NCBI RefSeq assembly: GCF_001659605.2
Contig: NW_025215483.1
Span: forward strand, 186,001 to 250,000
Direction of reading: 5' to 3'
DNA: 64,000 nucleotides
Source: Manihot esculenta
Taxonomy: Eukaryota > Streptophyta > Magnoliopsida > Malpighiales > Euphorbiaceae
Shown piece after piece: positions 1-13,836 of the stretch (within the stretch, counting starts at the first letter, position 1; every line of letters begins with the position of its first letter). Under the pieces are notes generated by a model. That model worked only from the letters and a program-made list of their open reading frames with translations. It made no database searches and was not told the origin of the DNA. A program made the position numbers and the translations under genes.

Positions 1-3000
1 CCGATTTCGGACTAACAGCTTCCATCCCAAAAACTGCCAAGTCTATCACCCATGTTACATCCGGTGCCCGATTTCGGACTAACAGCTTCCATCCCTAAAA
101 CTGCCAAGGCTATCACCCATGTTACATACGGTGCCCGATTTCGGACTAATAGCTTCCACCCCAAAAACCGCCAAGTCTATCACCCATGTTTCATCCGGTG
201 CCCGATTTCGGACTAACAGCTTCCATCCCAAAAACTGCCAAGTCTATCACCCACGTTACATCCGGTGCCCGATTTCGGACTAACAGCTTCCATCCCAAAA
301 ACTGCCAAGTCTATCACCCATGTTACATCCGGTGCCCGATTTCGGACTAACAGCTTCCATCCCAAAAACTGCCAAGTCTATCACCCATGTTACATCCGGT
401 GCCCGATTTCGGACTAACAGCTTCCATCCCAAAAACTGCCAAGTCTATCACCCATGTTACATCCGGTGCCCGATTTCGGACTAACAGCTTCCATCCCAAA
501 AACTGCCAAGTCTATCACCCATGTTACATCCGGTGCCCGATTTCGGACTAACAGCTTCCATCCCAAAAACTGCCAAGTCTATCACCCATGTTACATCCGG
601 TGCCCGATTTCGGACTAACAGCTTCCATCCCAAAAACTGCCAAGTCTATCACCCATGTTACATCCGGTGCCCGATTTCGGACTAACAGCTTCCATCCCAA
701 AAACTGCCAAGTCTATCACCCATGTTACATCCGGTGCCCGATTTCGGACTAACAGCTTCCATCCCAAAAACTGCCAAGTCTATCACCCATGTTACATCCG
801 GTGCCCGATTTCGGACTAACAGCTTCCATCCCAAAAACTGCCAAGTCTATCACCCATGTTACATCCGGTGCCCGATTTCGGACTAACAGCTTCCATCCCT
901 AAAACTGCCAAGGCTATCACCCATGTTACATACGGTGCCCGATTTCGGACTAATAGCTTCCACCCCAAAAACCGCCAAGTCTATCACCCATGTTTCATCC
1001 GGTGCCCGATTTGGGACTAACAGCTTCCATCCCAAAAACTGCCAAGTCTATCACCCATGTTACATCCGGTGCCCGATTTCGGACTAACAGCTTCCATCCC
1101 AAAAACTGCCAAGTCTATCACCCATGTTACATCCGGTGCCCGATTTCGGACTAACAGCTTCCATCCCCAAAACTGCCAAGTCTATCACCCATGTCACATC
1201 CGCTGCCCGATTTCGACATAATAGCTTCCATCCCAAAAACTGCCAAGTCTATCACCCATGTTAGATCCGGTGCCCGATTTCAGACTAACAGCTTCCATCC
1301 CAAAAACTGCCAAGTCTATCACCCATGTTTCATCCGGTGCCCGATTTCGGACTAACAGCTTCCATCCCAAAAACTGCCAAGTCTATCACCCATGTTACAT
1401 CCGGTGCCCGATTTCGGACTACCAGCTTCCATCCCAAAAACTGCCAAGTCTATCACCCATGTTACATCCGGTGCCCGATTTCGGACTAACAGCTTCCATC
1501 CCAAAAACTGCCAAGTCTATCACCCATGTTACATCCGGTGCCCGATTTCGGACTAACAGCTTCCATCCCAAAAACTGCCAAGTCTATCACCCATGTTACA
1601 TCCGGTGCCCGATTTCGGACTAACAGCTTCCATCCCAAAAACTGCCAAGTCTATCACCCATGTTACATCCGGTGCCCGATTTCGGACTAACAGCTTCCAT
1701 CCCAAAAACTGCCAAGTCTATCACCCATGTTACATCCGGTGCCCGATTTCGGACTAACAGCTTCCATCCCAAAAACTGCCAAGTCTATCACCCATGTTAC
1801 ATCCGGTGCCCGATTTCGGACTAACAGCTTCCATCCCAAAAACTGCCAAGTCTATCACCCATGTTACATCCGGTGCCCGATTTCGGACTAACAGCTTCCA
1901 TCCCAAAACTGCCAAGTCTATCACCCATGTTACATCCGGTGCCCGATTTCGGACTAACAGCTTCCATCCCAAAAACTGCCAAGTCTATCACCCATGTTAC
2001 ATCCGGTGCCCGATTTCGGACTAACAGCTTCCATCCCTAAAACTGCCAAGGCTATCACCCATGTTACATACGGTGCCCGATTTCGGACTAATAGCTTCCA
2101 CCCCAAAAACCGCCAAGTCTATCACCCATGTTTCATCCGGTGCCCGATTTGGGACTAACAGCTTCCATCCCAAAAACTGCCAAGTCTATCACCCACGTTA
2201 CATCCGGTGCCCGATTTCGGACTAACAGCTTCCATCCCAAAAACTGCCAAGTCTACCACCCATGTTACATCCGGTGCCCGATTTCGGACTAACAGCTTCC
2301 ATCCCAAAAACTGCCAAGTCTATCACCCATGTTACATCCGGTGCCCGATTTCGGACTAACAGCTTGGATCCCTAAAACTGCCAAGTCTATCACCCATGTC
2401 ACATCCGCTGCCCGATTTCGACATAATAGCTTCCATCCCAAAAACTGCCAAGTCTATCACCCATGTTAGATCCGGTGCCCGATTTCGGACTAACAGCTTC
2501 CATCCCAAAAACTGCCAAGTCTATCACCCATGTTTCATCCGGTGCCCGATTTCGGACTAACAGCTTCCATCCCAAAAACTGCCAAGTCTATCACCCATGT
2601 TACATCCGGTGCCCGATTTCGGACTAACAGCTTCCATCCCAAAAACTGCCAAGTCTATCACCCATGTTTCATCCGGTGCCCGATTTCGGACTAACAGCTT
2701 CCATCCCAAAAACTGCCAAGTCTATCACCCATGTTACATCCGGTGCCCGATTTCGGACTAACAGCTTCCATCCCAAAACTGCCAAGTCTATCACCCATGT
2801 TACATCCGGTGCCCGATTTCGGACTAACAGCTTCCATCCCAAAAACTGCCAAGTCTATCACCCATGTTACATCCGGTGCCCGATTTCGGACTAACAGCTT
2901 CCATCCCAAAAACTGCCAAGTCTATCACCCATGTTACATCCGGTGCCCGATTTCGGACTAACAGCTTCCATCCCTAAAACTGCCAAGGCTATCACCCATG

Positions 3001-5799
3001 TTACATACGGTGCCCGATTTCGGACTAATAGCTTCCACCCCAAAAACCGCCAAGTCTATCACCCATGTTTCATCCGGTGCCCGATTTCGGACTAACAGCT
3101 TCCATCCCAAAAACTGCCAAGTCTATCACCCACGTTACATCCGGTGCCCGATTTCGGACTAACAGCTTCCATCCCAAAAACTGCCAAGTCTATCACCCAT
3201 GTTACATCCGGTGCCCGATTTCGGACTAACAGCTTCCATCCCAAAAACTGCCAAGTCTATCACCCATGTTACATCCGGTGCCCGATTTCGGACTAACAGC
3301 TTCCATCCCAAAAACTGCCAAGTCTATCACCCATGTTACATCCGGTGCCCGATTTCGGACTAACAGCTTCCATCCCAAAAACTGCCAAGTCTATCACCCA
3401 TGTTACATCCGGTGCCCGATTTCGGACTAACAGCTTCCATCCCAAAAACTGCCAAGTCTATCACCCATGTTACATCCGGTGCCCGATTTCGGACTAACAG
3501 CTTCCATCCCAAAAACTGCCAAGTCTATCACCCATGTTACATCCGGTGCCCGATTTCGGACTAACAGCTTCCATCCCAAAAACTGCCAAGTCTATCACCC
3601 ATGTTACATCCGGTGCCCGATTTCGGACTAACAGCTTCCATCCCAAAAACTGCCAAGTCTATCACCCATGTTACATCCGGTGCCCGATTTCGGACTAACA
3701 GCTTCCATCCCAAAAACTGCCAAGTCTATCACCCATGTTACATCCGGTGCCCGATTTCGGACTAACAGCTTCCATCCCAAAAACTGCCAAGTCTATCACC
3801 CATGTTACATCCGGTGCCCGATTTCGGACTAACAGCTTCCATCCCAAAAACTGCCAAGTCTATCACCCATGTTACATCCGGTGCCCGATTTCGGACTAAC
3901 AGCTTCCATCCCAAAAACTGCCAAGTCTATCACCCATGTTACATCCGGTGCCCGATTTCGGACTAACAGCTTCCATCCCAAAAACTGCCAAGTCTATCAC
4001 CCATGTTACATCCGGTGCCCGATTTCGGACTAACAGCTTCCATCCCAAAAACTGCCAAGTCTATCACCCATGTTACATCCGGTGCCCGATTTCGGACTAA
4101 CAGCTTCCATCCCAAAAACTGCCAAGTCTATCACCCATGTTACATCCGGTGCCCGATTTCGGACTAACAGCTTCCATCCCAAAAACTGCCAAGTCTATCA
4201 CCCATGTTACATCCGGTGCCCGATTTCGGACTAACAGCTTCCATCCCAAAAACTGCCAAGTCTATCACCCATGTTACATCCGGTGCCCGATTTCGGACTA
4301 ACAGCTTCCATCCCAAAAACTGCCAAGTCTATCACCCATGTTACATCCGGTGCCCGATTTCGGACTAACAGCTTCCATCCCAAAAACTGCCAAGTCTATC
4401 ACCCATGTTACATCCGGTGCCCGATTTCGGACTAACAGCTTCCATCCCAAAAACTGCCAAGTCTATCACCCATGTTACATCCGGTGCCCGATTTCGGACT
4501 AACAGCTTCCATCCCAAAAACTGCCAAGTCTATCACCCATGTTACATCCGGTGCCCGATTTCGGACTAACAGCTTCCATCCCAAAAACTGCCAAGTCTAT
4601 CACCCATGTTACATCCGGTGCCCGATTTCGGACTAACAGCTTCCATCCCAAAAACTGCCAAGTCTATCACCCATGTTACATCCGGTGCCCGATTTCGGAC
4701 TAACAGCTTCCATCCCAAAAACTGCCAAGTCTATCACCCATGTTACATCCGGTGCCCGATTTCGGACTAACAGCTTCCATCCCAAAAACTGCCAAGTCTA
4801 TCACCCATGTTACATCCGGTGCCCGATTTCGGACTAACAGCTTCCATCCCAAAAACTGCCAAGTCTATCACCCATGTTACATCCGGTGCCCGATTTCGGA
4901 CTAACAGCTTCCATCCCAAAAACTGCCAAGTCTATCACCCATGTTACATCCGGTGCCCGATTTCGGACTAACAGCTTCCATCCCAAAAACTGCCAAGTCT
5001 ATCACCCATGTTACATCCGGTGCCCGATTTCGGACTAACAGCTTCCATCCCAAAAACTGCCAAGTCTATCACCCATGTTACATCCGGTGCCCGATTTCGG
5101 ACTAACAGCTTCCATCCCAAAAACTGCCAAGTCTATCACCCATGTTACATCCGGTGCCCGATTTCGGACTAACAGCTTCCATCCCAAAAACTGCCAAGTC
5201 TATCACCCATGTTACATCCGGTGCCCGATTTCGGACTAACAGCTTCCATCCCAAAAACTGCCAAGTCTATCACCCATGTTACATCCGGTGCCCGATTTCG
5301 GACTAACAGCTTCCATCCCAAAAACTGCCAAGTCTATCACCCATGTTACATCCGGTGCCCGATTTCGGACTAACAGCTTCCATCCCAAAAACTGCCAAGT
5401 CTATCACCCATGTTACATCCGGTGCCCGATTTCGGACTAACAGCTTCCATCCCAAAAACTGCCAAGTCTATCACCCATGTTACATCCGGTGCCCGATTTC
5501 GGACTAACAGCTTCCATCCCAAAAACTGCCAAGTCTATCACCCATGTTACATCCGGTGCCCGATTTCGGACTAACAGCTTCCATCCCAAAAACTGCCAAG
5601 TCTATCACCCATGTTACATCCGGTGCCCGATTTCGGACTAACAGCTTCCATCCCAAAAACTGCCAAGTCTATCACCCATGTTACATCCGGTGCCCGATTT
5701 CGGACTAACAGCTTCCATCCCAAAAACTGCCAAGTCTATCACCCATGTTACATCCGGTGCCCGATTTCGGACTAACAGCTTCCATCCCAAAACTGCCAA
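1..5799 (+). repeat. 67-bp tandem satellite array, left block, part 1
   Basis: Head-to-tail copies of a 67-bp unit (positions 1-67 are one example; recognisable blocks are CGGACTAACAGCTTCC and TCTATCACCCATGTTACATC). Most copies differ by 0-2 bases. Occasional 66-bp copies lack one A in the CCCAAAAACTG block (near 1898, 2769, 5788). Variant units recur in sets. One two-unit set (CCCTAAAACTGCCAAGGC, then CATACGG, then TTCCACCCC) has its first marker at 93, 897, 2035 and 2972. A second set (CAGCTTGGATCC or close, CATGTCACATCCGCTG, TTTCGACATAATAGC) lies near 1140-1270 and 2365-2470. About 3100-5790 is nearly uniform. Because 67 is not a multiple of 3, reading frames rotate through the array; ORFs of 70-140 codons here are by-products. 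No coding function is supported. Confidence 0.98.
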
Positions 5800-6799
5800 N
5801 NNNNNNNNNNNNNNNNNNNNNNNNNNNNNNNNNNNNNNNNNNNNNNNNNNNNNNNNNNNNNNNNNNNNNNNNNNNNNNNNNNNNNNNNNNNNNNNNNNNN
5901 NNNNNNNNNNNNNNNNNNNNNNNNNNNNNNNNNNNNNNNNNNNNNNNNNNNNNNNNNNNNNNNNNNNNNNNNNNNNNNNNNNNNNNNNNNNNNNNNNNNN
6001 NNNNNNNNNNNNNNNNNNNNNNNNNNNNNNNNNNNNNNNNNNNNNNNNNNNNNNNNNNNNNNNNNNNNNNNNNNNNNNNNNNNNNNNNNNNNNNNNNNNN
6101 NNNNNNNNNNNNNNNNNNNNNNNNNNNNNNNNNNNNNNNNNNNNNNNNNNNNNNNNNNNNNNNNNNNNNNNNNNNNNNNNNNNNNNNNNNNNNNNNNNNN
6201 NNNNNNNNNNNNNNNNNNNNNNNNNNNNNNNNNNNNNNNNNNNNNNNNNNNNNNNNNNNNNNNNNNNNNNNNNNNNNNNNNNNNNNNNNNNNNNNNNNNN
6301 NNNNNNNNNNNNNNNNNNNNNNNNNNNNNNNNNNNNNNNNNNNNNNNNNNNNNNNNNNNNNNNNNNNNNNNNNNNNNNNNNNNNNNNNNNNNNNNNNNNN
6401 NNNNNNNNNNNNNNNNNNNNNNNNNNNNNNNNNNNNNNNNNNNNNNNNNNNNNNNNNNNNNNNNNNNNNNNNNNNNNNNNNNNNNNNNNNNNNNNNNNNN
6501 NNNNNNNNNNNNNNNNNNNNNNNNNNNNNNNNNNNNNNNNNNNNNNNNNNNNNNNNNNNNNNNNNNNNNNNNNNNNNNNNNNNNNNNNNNNNNNNNNNNN
6601 NNNNNNNNNNNNNNNNNNNNNNNNNNNNNNNNNNNNNNNNNNNNNNNNNNNNNNNNNNNNNNNNNNNNNNNNNNNNNNNNNNNNNNNNNNNNNNNNNNNN
6701 NNNNNNNNNNNNNNNNNNNNNNNNNNNNNNNNNNNNNNNNNNNNNNNNNNNNNNNNNNNNNNNNNNNNNNNNNNNNNNNNNNNNNNNNNNNNNNNNNNN
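5800..6799. other. Assembly gap (1000 N) inside the satellite
   Basis: Exactly 1000 N, the usual placeholder for a gap of unknown size. The satellite continues in the same orientation on both sides, so the true array length is unknown. Confidence 0.99.
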
Positions 6800-9700
6800 T
6801 CCATCCCAAAAACTGCCAAGTCTATCACCCATGTTACATCCGGTGCCCGATTTCGGACTAACAGCTTCCATCCCAAAAACTGCCAAGTCTATCACCCATG
6901 TTACATCCGGTGCCCGATTTCGGACTAACAGCTTCCATCCCAAAAACTGCCAAGTCTATCACCCATGTTACATCCGGTGCCCGATTTCGGACTAACAGCT
7001 TCCATCCCAAAAACTGCCAAGTCTATCACCCATGTTACATCCGGTGCCCGATTTCGGACTAACAGCTTCCATCCCAAAAACTGCCAAGTCTATCACCCAT
7101 GTTACATCCGGTGCCCGATTTCGGACTAACAGCTTCCATCCCAAAAACTGCCAAGTCTATCACCCATGTTACATCCGGTGCCCGATTTCGGACTAACAGC
7201 TTCCATCCCAAAAACTGCCAAGTCTATCACCCATGTTACATCCGGTGCCCGATTTCGGACTAACAGCTTCCATCCCAAAAACTGCCAAGTCTATCACCCA
7301 TGTTACATCCGGTGCCCGATTTCGGACTAACAGCTTCCATCCCAAAAACTGCCAAGTCTATCACCCATGTTACATCCGGTGCCCGATTTCGGACTAACAG
7401 CTTCCATCCCAAAAACTGCCAAGTCTATCACCCATGTTACATCCGGTGCCCGATTTCGGACTAACAGCTTCCATCCCAAAAACTGCCAAGTCTATCACCC
7501 ATGTTACATCCGGTGCCCGATTTCGGACTAACAGCTTCCATCCCAAAAACTGCCAAGTCTATCACCCATGTTACATCCGGTGCCCGATTTCGGACTAACA
7601 GCTTCCATCCCAAAAACTGCCAAGTCTATCACCCATGTTACATCCGGTGCCCGATTTCGGACTAACAGCTTCCATCCCAAAAACTGCCAAGTCTATCACC
7701 CATGTTACATCCGGTGCCCGATTTCGGACTAACAGCTTCCATCCCAAAAACTGCCAAGTCTATCACCCATGTTACATCCGGTGCCCGATTTCGGACTAAC
7801 AGCTTCCATCCCAAAAACTGCCAAGTCTATCACCCATGTTACATCCGGTGCCCGATTTCGGACTAACAGCTTCCATCCCAAAAACTGCCAAGTCTATCAC
7901 CCATGTTACATCCGGTGCCCGATTTCGGACTAACAGCTTCCATCCCAAAAACTGCCAAGTCTATCACCCATGTTACATCCGGTGCCCGATTTCGGACTAA
8001 CAGCTTCCATCCCAAAAACTGCCAAGTCTATCACCCATGTTACATCCGGTGCCCGATTTCGGACTAACAGCTTCCATCCCAAAACTGCCAAGTCTATCAC
8101 CCATGTTACATCCGGTGCCCGATTTCGGACTAATAGCTTCCATCCCAAAAACTGCCAAGTCTATCACCCATGTTTCATCCGGTGCCCGATTTCGGACTAA
8201 CAGCTTCCATCCCAAAAACTGCCAAGTCTATCACCCATGTTACATCCGGTGCCCGATTTCGGACTAACAGCTTCCATCCCAAAAACTGCCAAGTCTATCA
8301 CCCATGTTACATCCGGTGCCCGATTTCGGACTAACAGCTTCCATCCCAAAAACTGCCAAGTCTATCACCCATGTTACATCCGGTGCCCGATTTCGGACTA
8401 ACAGCTTCCATCCCAAAAACTGCCAAGTCTATCACCCATGTTACATCCGGTGCCCGATTTCGGACTAACAGCTTCCATCCCAAAAACTGCCAAGTCTATC
8501 ACCCATGTTACATCCGGTGCCCGATTTCGGACATAATAGCTTCCATCCCAAAAACTGCCAAGTCTATCACCCATGTTACATCCGGTGCCCGATTTCGGAC
8601 TAACAGCTTCCATCCCAAAAACTGCCAAGTCTATCACCCATGTTACATCCGGTGCCCGATTTCGGACTAACAGCTTCCATCCCTAAAACTGCCAAGGCTA
8701 TCACCCATGTTACATACGGTGCCCGATTTCGGACTAATAGCTTCCACCCCAAAAACCGCCAAGTCTATCACCCATGTTTCATCCGGTGCCCGATTTGGGA
8801 CTAACAGCTTCCATCCCAAAAACTGCCAAGTCTATCACCCACGTTACATCCGGTGCCCGATTTCGGACTAACAGCTTCCATCCCAAAAACTGCCAAGTCT
8901 ACCACCCATGTTACATCCGGTGCCCGATTTCGGACTAACAGCTTCCATCCCAAAAACTGCCAAGTCTATCACCCATGTTACATCCGGTGCCCGATTTCGG
9001 ACTAACAGCTTGCATCCCTAAAACTGCCAAGTCTATCACCCATGTCACATCCGCTGCCCGATTTCGACATAATAGCTTCCATCCCAAAAACTGCCAAGTC
9101 TATCACCCATGTTACATCCGGTGCCCGATTTCGGACTAACAGCTTCCATCCCAAAAACTGCCAAGTCTATCACCCATGTTACATCCGGTGCCCGATTTCG
9201 GACTAACAGCTTCCATCCCAAAAACTGCCAAGTCTATCACCCATGTTACATCCGGTGCCCGATTTCGGACTACCAGCTTCCATCCCAAAAACTGCCAAGT
9301 CTATCACCCATGTTACATCCGGTGCCCGATTTCGGACTAACAGCTTCCATCCCAAAAACTGCCAAGTCTATCACCCATGTTACATCCGGTGCCCGATTTC
9401 GGACTAACAGCTTCCATCCCAAAAACTGCCAAGTCTATCACCCATGTTTCATCCGGTGCCCGATTTGGGACTAACAGCTTCCATCCCAAAAACTGCCAAG
9501 TCTATCACCCACGTTACATCCGGTGCCCGATTTCGGACTAACAGCTTCCATCCCAAAAACTGCCAAGTCTACCACCCATGTTACATCCGGTGCCCGATTT
9601 CGGACTAACAGCTTCCATCCCAAAAACTGCCAAGTCTATCACCCATGTTACATCCGGTGCCCGATTTCGGACTAACAGCTTGGATCCCCTAAACTGCCAA

Positions 9701-12700
9701 GTCTATCACCCATGTCACATCCGCTGCCCGATTTCGACATAATAGCTTCCATCCCAAAAACTGCCAAGTCTATCACCCATGTTAGATCCGGTGCCCGATT
9801 TCAGACTAACAGCTTCCATCCCAAAAACTGCCAAGTCTATCACCCATGTTTCATCCGGTGCCCGATTTCGGACTAACAGCTTCCATCCCAAAAACTGCCA
9901 AGTCTATCACCCATGTTACATCCGGTGCCCGATTTCGGACTAACAGCTTCCATCCCAAAAACTGCCAAGTCTATCACCCATGTTACATCCGGTGCCCGAT
10001 TTCGGACTAACAGCTTCCATCCCAAAAACTGCCAAGTCTATCACCCATGTTACATCCGGTGCCCGATTTCGGACTAACAGCTTCCATCCCAAAAACTGCC
10101 AAGTCTATCACCCATGTTACATCCGGTGCCCGATTTCGGACTAACAGCTTCCATCCCAAAAACTGCCAAGTCTATCACCCATGTTACATCCGGTGCCCGA
10201 TTTCGGACTAACAGCTTCCATCCCAAAAACTGCCAAGTCTATCACCCATGTTACATCCGGTGCCCGATTTCGGACTAACAGCTTCCATCCCAAAAACTGC
10301 CAAGTCTATCACCCATGTTACATCCGGTGCCCGATTTCGGACTAACAGCTTCCATCCCAAAAACTGCCAAGTCTATCACCCATGTTACATCCGGTGCCCG
10401 ATTTCGGACTAACAGCTTCCATCCCAAAAACTGCCAAGTCTATCACCCATGTTACATCCGGTGCCCGATTTCGGACTAACAGCTTCCATCCCAAAAACTG
10501 CCAAGTCTATCACCCATGTTACATCCGGTGCCCGATTTCGGACTAACAGCTTCCATCCCAAAAACTGCCAAGTCTATCACCCATGTTACATCCGGTGCCC
10601 GATTTCGGACTAACAGCTTCCATCCCAAAAACTGCCAAGTCTATCACCCATGTTACATCCGGTGCCCGATTTCGGACTAACAGCTTCCATCCCAAAAACT
10701 GCCAAGTCTATCACCCATGTTACATCCGGTGCCCGATTTCGGACTAACAGCTTCCATCCCAAAAACTGCCAAGTCTATCACCCATGTTACATCCGGTGCC
10801 CGATTTCGGACTAACAGCTTCCATCCCAAAAACTGCCAAGTCTATCACCCATGTTACATCCGGTGCCCGATTTCGGACTAACAGCTTCCATCCCAAAAAC
10901 TGCCAAGTCTATCACCCATGTTACATCCGGTGCCCGATTTCGGACTAACAGCTTCCATCCCAAAAACTGCCAAGTCTATCACCCATGTTACATCCGGTGC
11001 CCGATTTCGGACTAACAGCTTCCATCCCAAAAACTGCCAAGTCTATCACCCATGTTACATCCGGTGCCCGATTTCGGACTAACAGCTTCCATCCCAAAAA
11101 CTGCCAAGTCTATCACCCATGTTACATCCGGTGCCCGATTTCGGACTAACAGCTTCCATCCCAAAAACTGCCAAGTCTATCACCCATGTTACATCCGGTG
11201 CCCGATTTCGGACTAACAGCTTCCATCCCAAAAACTGCCAAGTCTATCACCCATGTTACATCCGGTGCCCGATTTCGGACTAACAGCTTCCATCCCAAAA
11301 ACTGCCAAGTCTATCACCCATGTTACATCCGGTGCCCGATTTCGGACTAACAGCTTCCATCCCAAAAACTGCCAAGTCTATCACCCATGTTACATCCGGT
11401 GCCCGATTTCGGACTAACAGCTTCCATCCCAAAAACTGCCAAGTCTATCACCCATGTTACATCCGGTGCCCGATTTCGGACTAACAGCTTCCATCCCAAA
11501 AACTGCCAAGTCTATCACCCATGTTACATCCGGTGCCCGATTTCGGACTAACAGCTTCCATCCCAAAAACTGCCAAGTCTATCACCCATGTTACATCCGG
11601 TGCCCGATTTCGGACTAACAGCTTCCATCCCAAAAACTGCCAAGTCTATCACCCATGTTACATCCGGTGCCCGATTTCGGACTAACAGCTTCCATCCCAA
11701 AAACTGCCAAGTCTATCACCCATGTTACATCCGGTGCCCGATTTCGGACTAACAGCTTCCATCCCAAAAACTGCCAAGTCTATCACCCATGTTACATCCG
11801 GTGCCCGATTTCGGACTAACAGCTTCCATCCCAAAAACTGCCAAGTCTATCACCCATGTTACATCCGGTGCCCGATTTCGGACTAACAGCTTCCATCCCA
11901 AAAACTGCCAAGTCTATCACCCATGTTACATCCGGTGCCCGATTTCGGACTAACAGCTTGGATCCCCTAAAACTGCCAAGTCTATCACCCATGTCACATC
12001 CGCTGCCCGATTTCGACATAATAGCTTCCATCCCAAAAACTGCCAAGTCTATCACCCATGTTAGATCCGGTGCCCGATTTCAGACTAACAGCTTCCATCC
12101 CAAAAACTGCCAAGTCTATCACCCATGTTTCATCCGGTGCCCGATTTCGGACTAACAGCTTCCATCCCAAAAACTGCCAAGTCTATCACCCATGTTACAT
12201 CCGGTGCCCGATTTCGGACTACCAGCTTCCATCCCAAAAACTGCCAAGTCTATCACCCATGTTTCATCCGGTGCCCGATTTCGGACTAACAGCTTCCATC
12301 CCAAAAACTGCCAAGTCTATCACCCATGTTACATCCGGTGCCCCATTTCGGACTAACAGCATCCATCGCAAAACTGCCAAGTCTATCACCCATGTTACAT
12401 CCGGTGTCCGAATTCGGACTAGCAGCTTCCATCCCAAAAACTGCCAAGTCTATCACCCATGTTACATCCGGTGCCCGATTTCGGACTAACAGCTTCCATC
12501 CCAAAAACTGCCAAGTCTATCAACCATGTTACATCCGGTGCCCGATTTCGGACTAACAGCTTCCATCCCTAAAACTGCCAAGGCTATCACCCATGTTACA
12601 TACGGTGCCCGATTTCGGACTAATAGCTTCCACCCCAAAAACCGCCAAGTCTATCACCCATGTTTCATCCGGTGCCCGATTTCGGACTAACAGCTTCCAT

Positions 12701-13836
12701 CCCAAAAACTGCCAAGTCTATCACCCACGTTACATCCGGTGCCCGATTTCGGACTAACAGCTTCCATCCCAAAAACTGCCAAGTCTATCACCCATGTTAC
12801 ATCCGGTGCCCGATTTCGGACTAACAGCTTCCATCCCAAAAACTGCCAAGTCTATCACCCATGTTACATCCGGTGCCCGATTTCGGACTAACAGCTTCCA
12901 TCCCAAAAACTGCCAAGTCTATCACCCATGTTACATCCGGTGCCCGATTTCGGACTAACAGCTTCCATCCCAAAAACTGCCAAGTCTATCACCCATGTTA
13001 CATCCGGTGCCCGATTTCGGACTAATAGCTTCCATCCCAAAAACTGCCAAGTCTATCACCCATGTTACATCCGGTGCCCGATTTCGGACTAACAGCTTCC
13101 ATCCCAAAAACTGCCAAGTCTATCACCCATGTTACATCCGGTGCCCGATTTCGGACTAACAGCTTCCATCCCTAAAACTGCCAAGGCTATCACCCATGTT
13201 ACATACGGTGCCCGATTTCGGACTAATAGCTTCCACCCCAAAAACCGCCAAGTCTATCACCCATGTTTCATCCGGTGCCCGATTTGGGACTAACAGCTTC
13301 CATCCCAAAAACTGCCAAGTCTATCACCCACGTTACATCCGGTGCCCGATTTCGGACTAACAGCATCCATCCCAAAAACTGCCAAGTCTACCACCCATGT
13401 TACATTCGGTGCCCGATTTCGGACTAACAGCCTCCATCCCAAAAACTGCCAAGTCTATCACCCATGTTACATCCGGTGCCCGATTTCGGACTAACAGCTT
13501 GGATCCCTAAAACTGCCTTGTCTATCACCCATGTCACATCCGCTGCCCGATTTCGACATAATAGCTTCCATCCAAAAAACTGCCAAGTCTATCACCCATG
13601 TTACATCCGGTGCCCGATTTCAGACTAACAGCTTCCATCCCAAAAACTGCCAAGTCTATCACCCATGTTACATCCGGTGCCCGATTTCGTACTAACAGCT
13701 TCCATCCAAAAAACTGCCAAGTCTATCACCCATGTTACATCCGGTGCCCGATTTCGGACTACCAGCTTCGATCCCAAAAACTGCCAAGTCTATCACTCAT
13801 GTTACATCCGGTGCCCGATTTAAGACTAACAGCTTC
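6800..13836 (+). repeat. 67-bp tandem satellite array, left block, part 2
   Basis: Continuation of the 67-bp satellite in the same orientation; with part 1 it amounts to about 190 visible units. The stretches 6800-8060 and about 9900-11950 are close to uniform. Variant sets recur at 8681, 12567 and 13170 (the CCCTAAAACTGCCAAGGC marker) and near 9005-9080, 9680-9790, 11958-12070 and 13497-13570 (the CATGTCACATCCGCTG marker). Spacings between markers are multiples of 67 (8681 to 12567 is 58 units; 12567 to 13170 is 9 units). Divergence rises in the last 1.3 kb, just before the array is cut by element A inside a unit, after CAGCTTC. Confidence 0.98.

Noticed and set aside
1258..1623. Open frames of 70-145 codons throughout the satellite arrays on both strands
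   Set aside because: They follow from a unit with few stops; the 67-bp period rotates through all three frames and the same peptides recur in every array segment. No gene structure or domain.
5638..6995. Apparent 345-416 residue ORFs spanning N runs (also 31144-32303 and 56146-57246)
   Set aside because: They are open only because N codons contain no stops.
1..13836. CRISPR-like array
   Set aside because: Contiguous 67-bp repeats with no unique spacers, in a genome full of plant retrotransposons.
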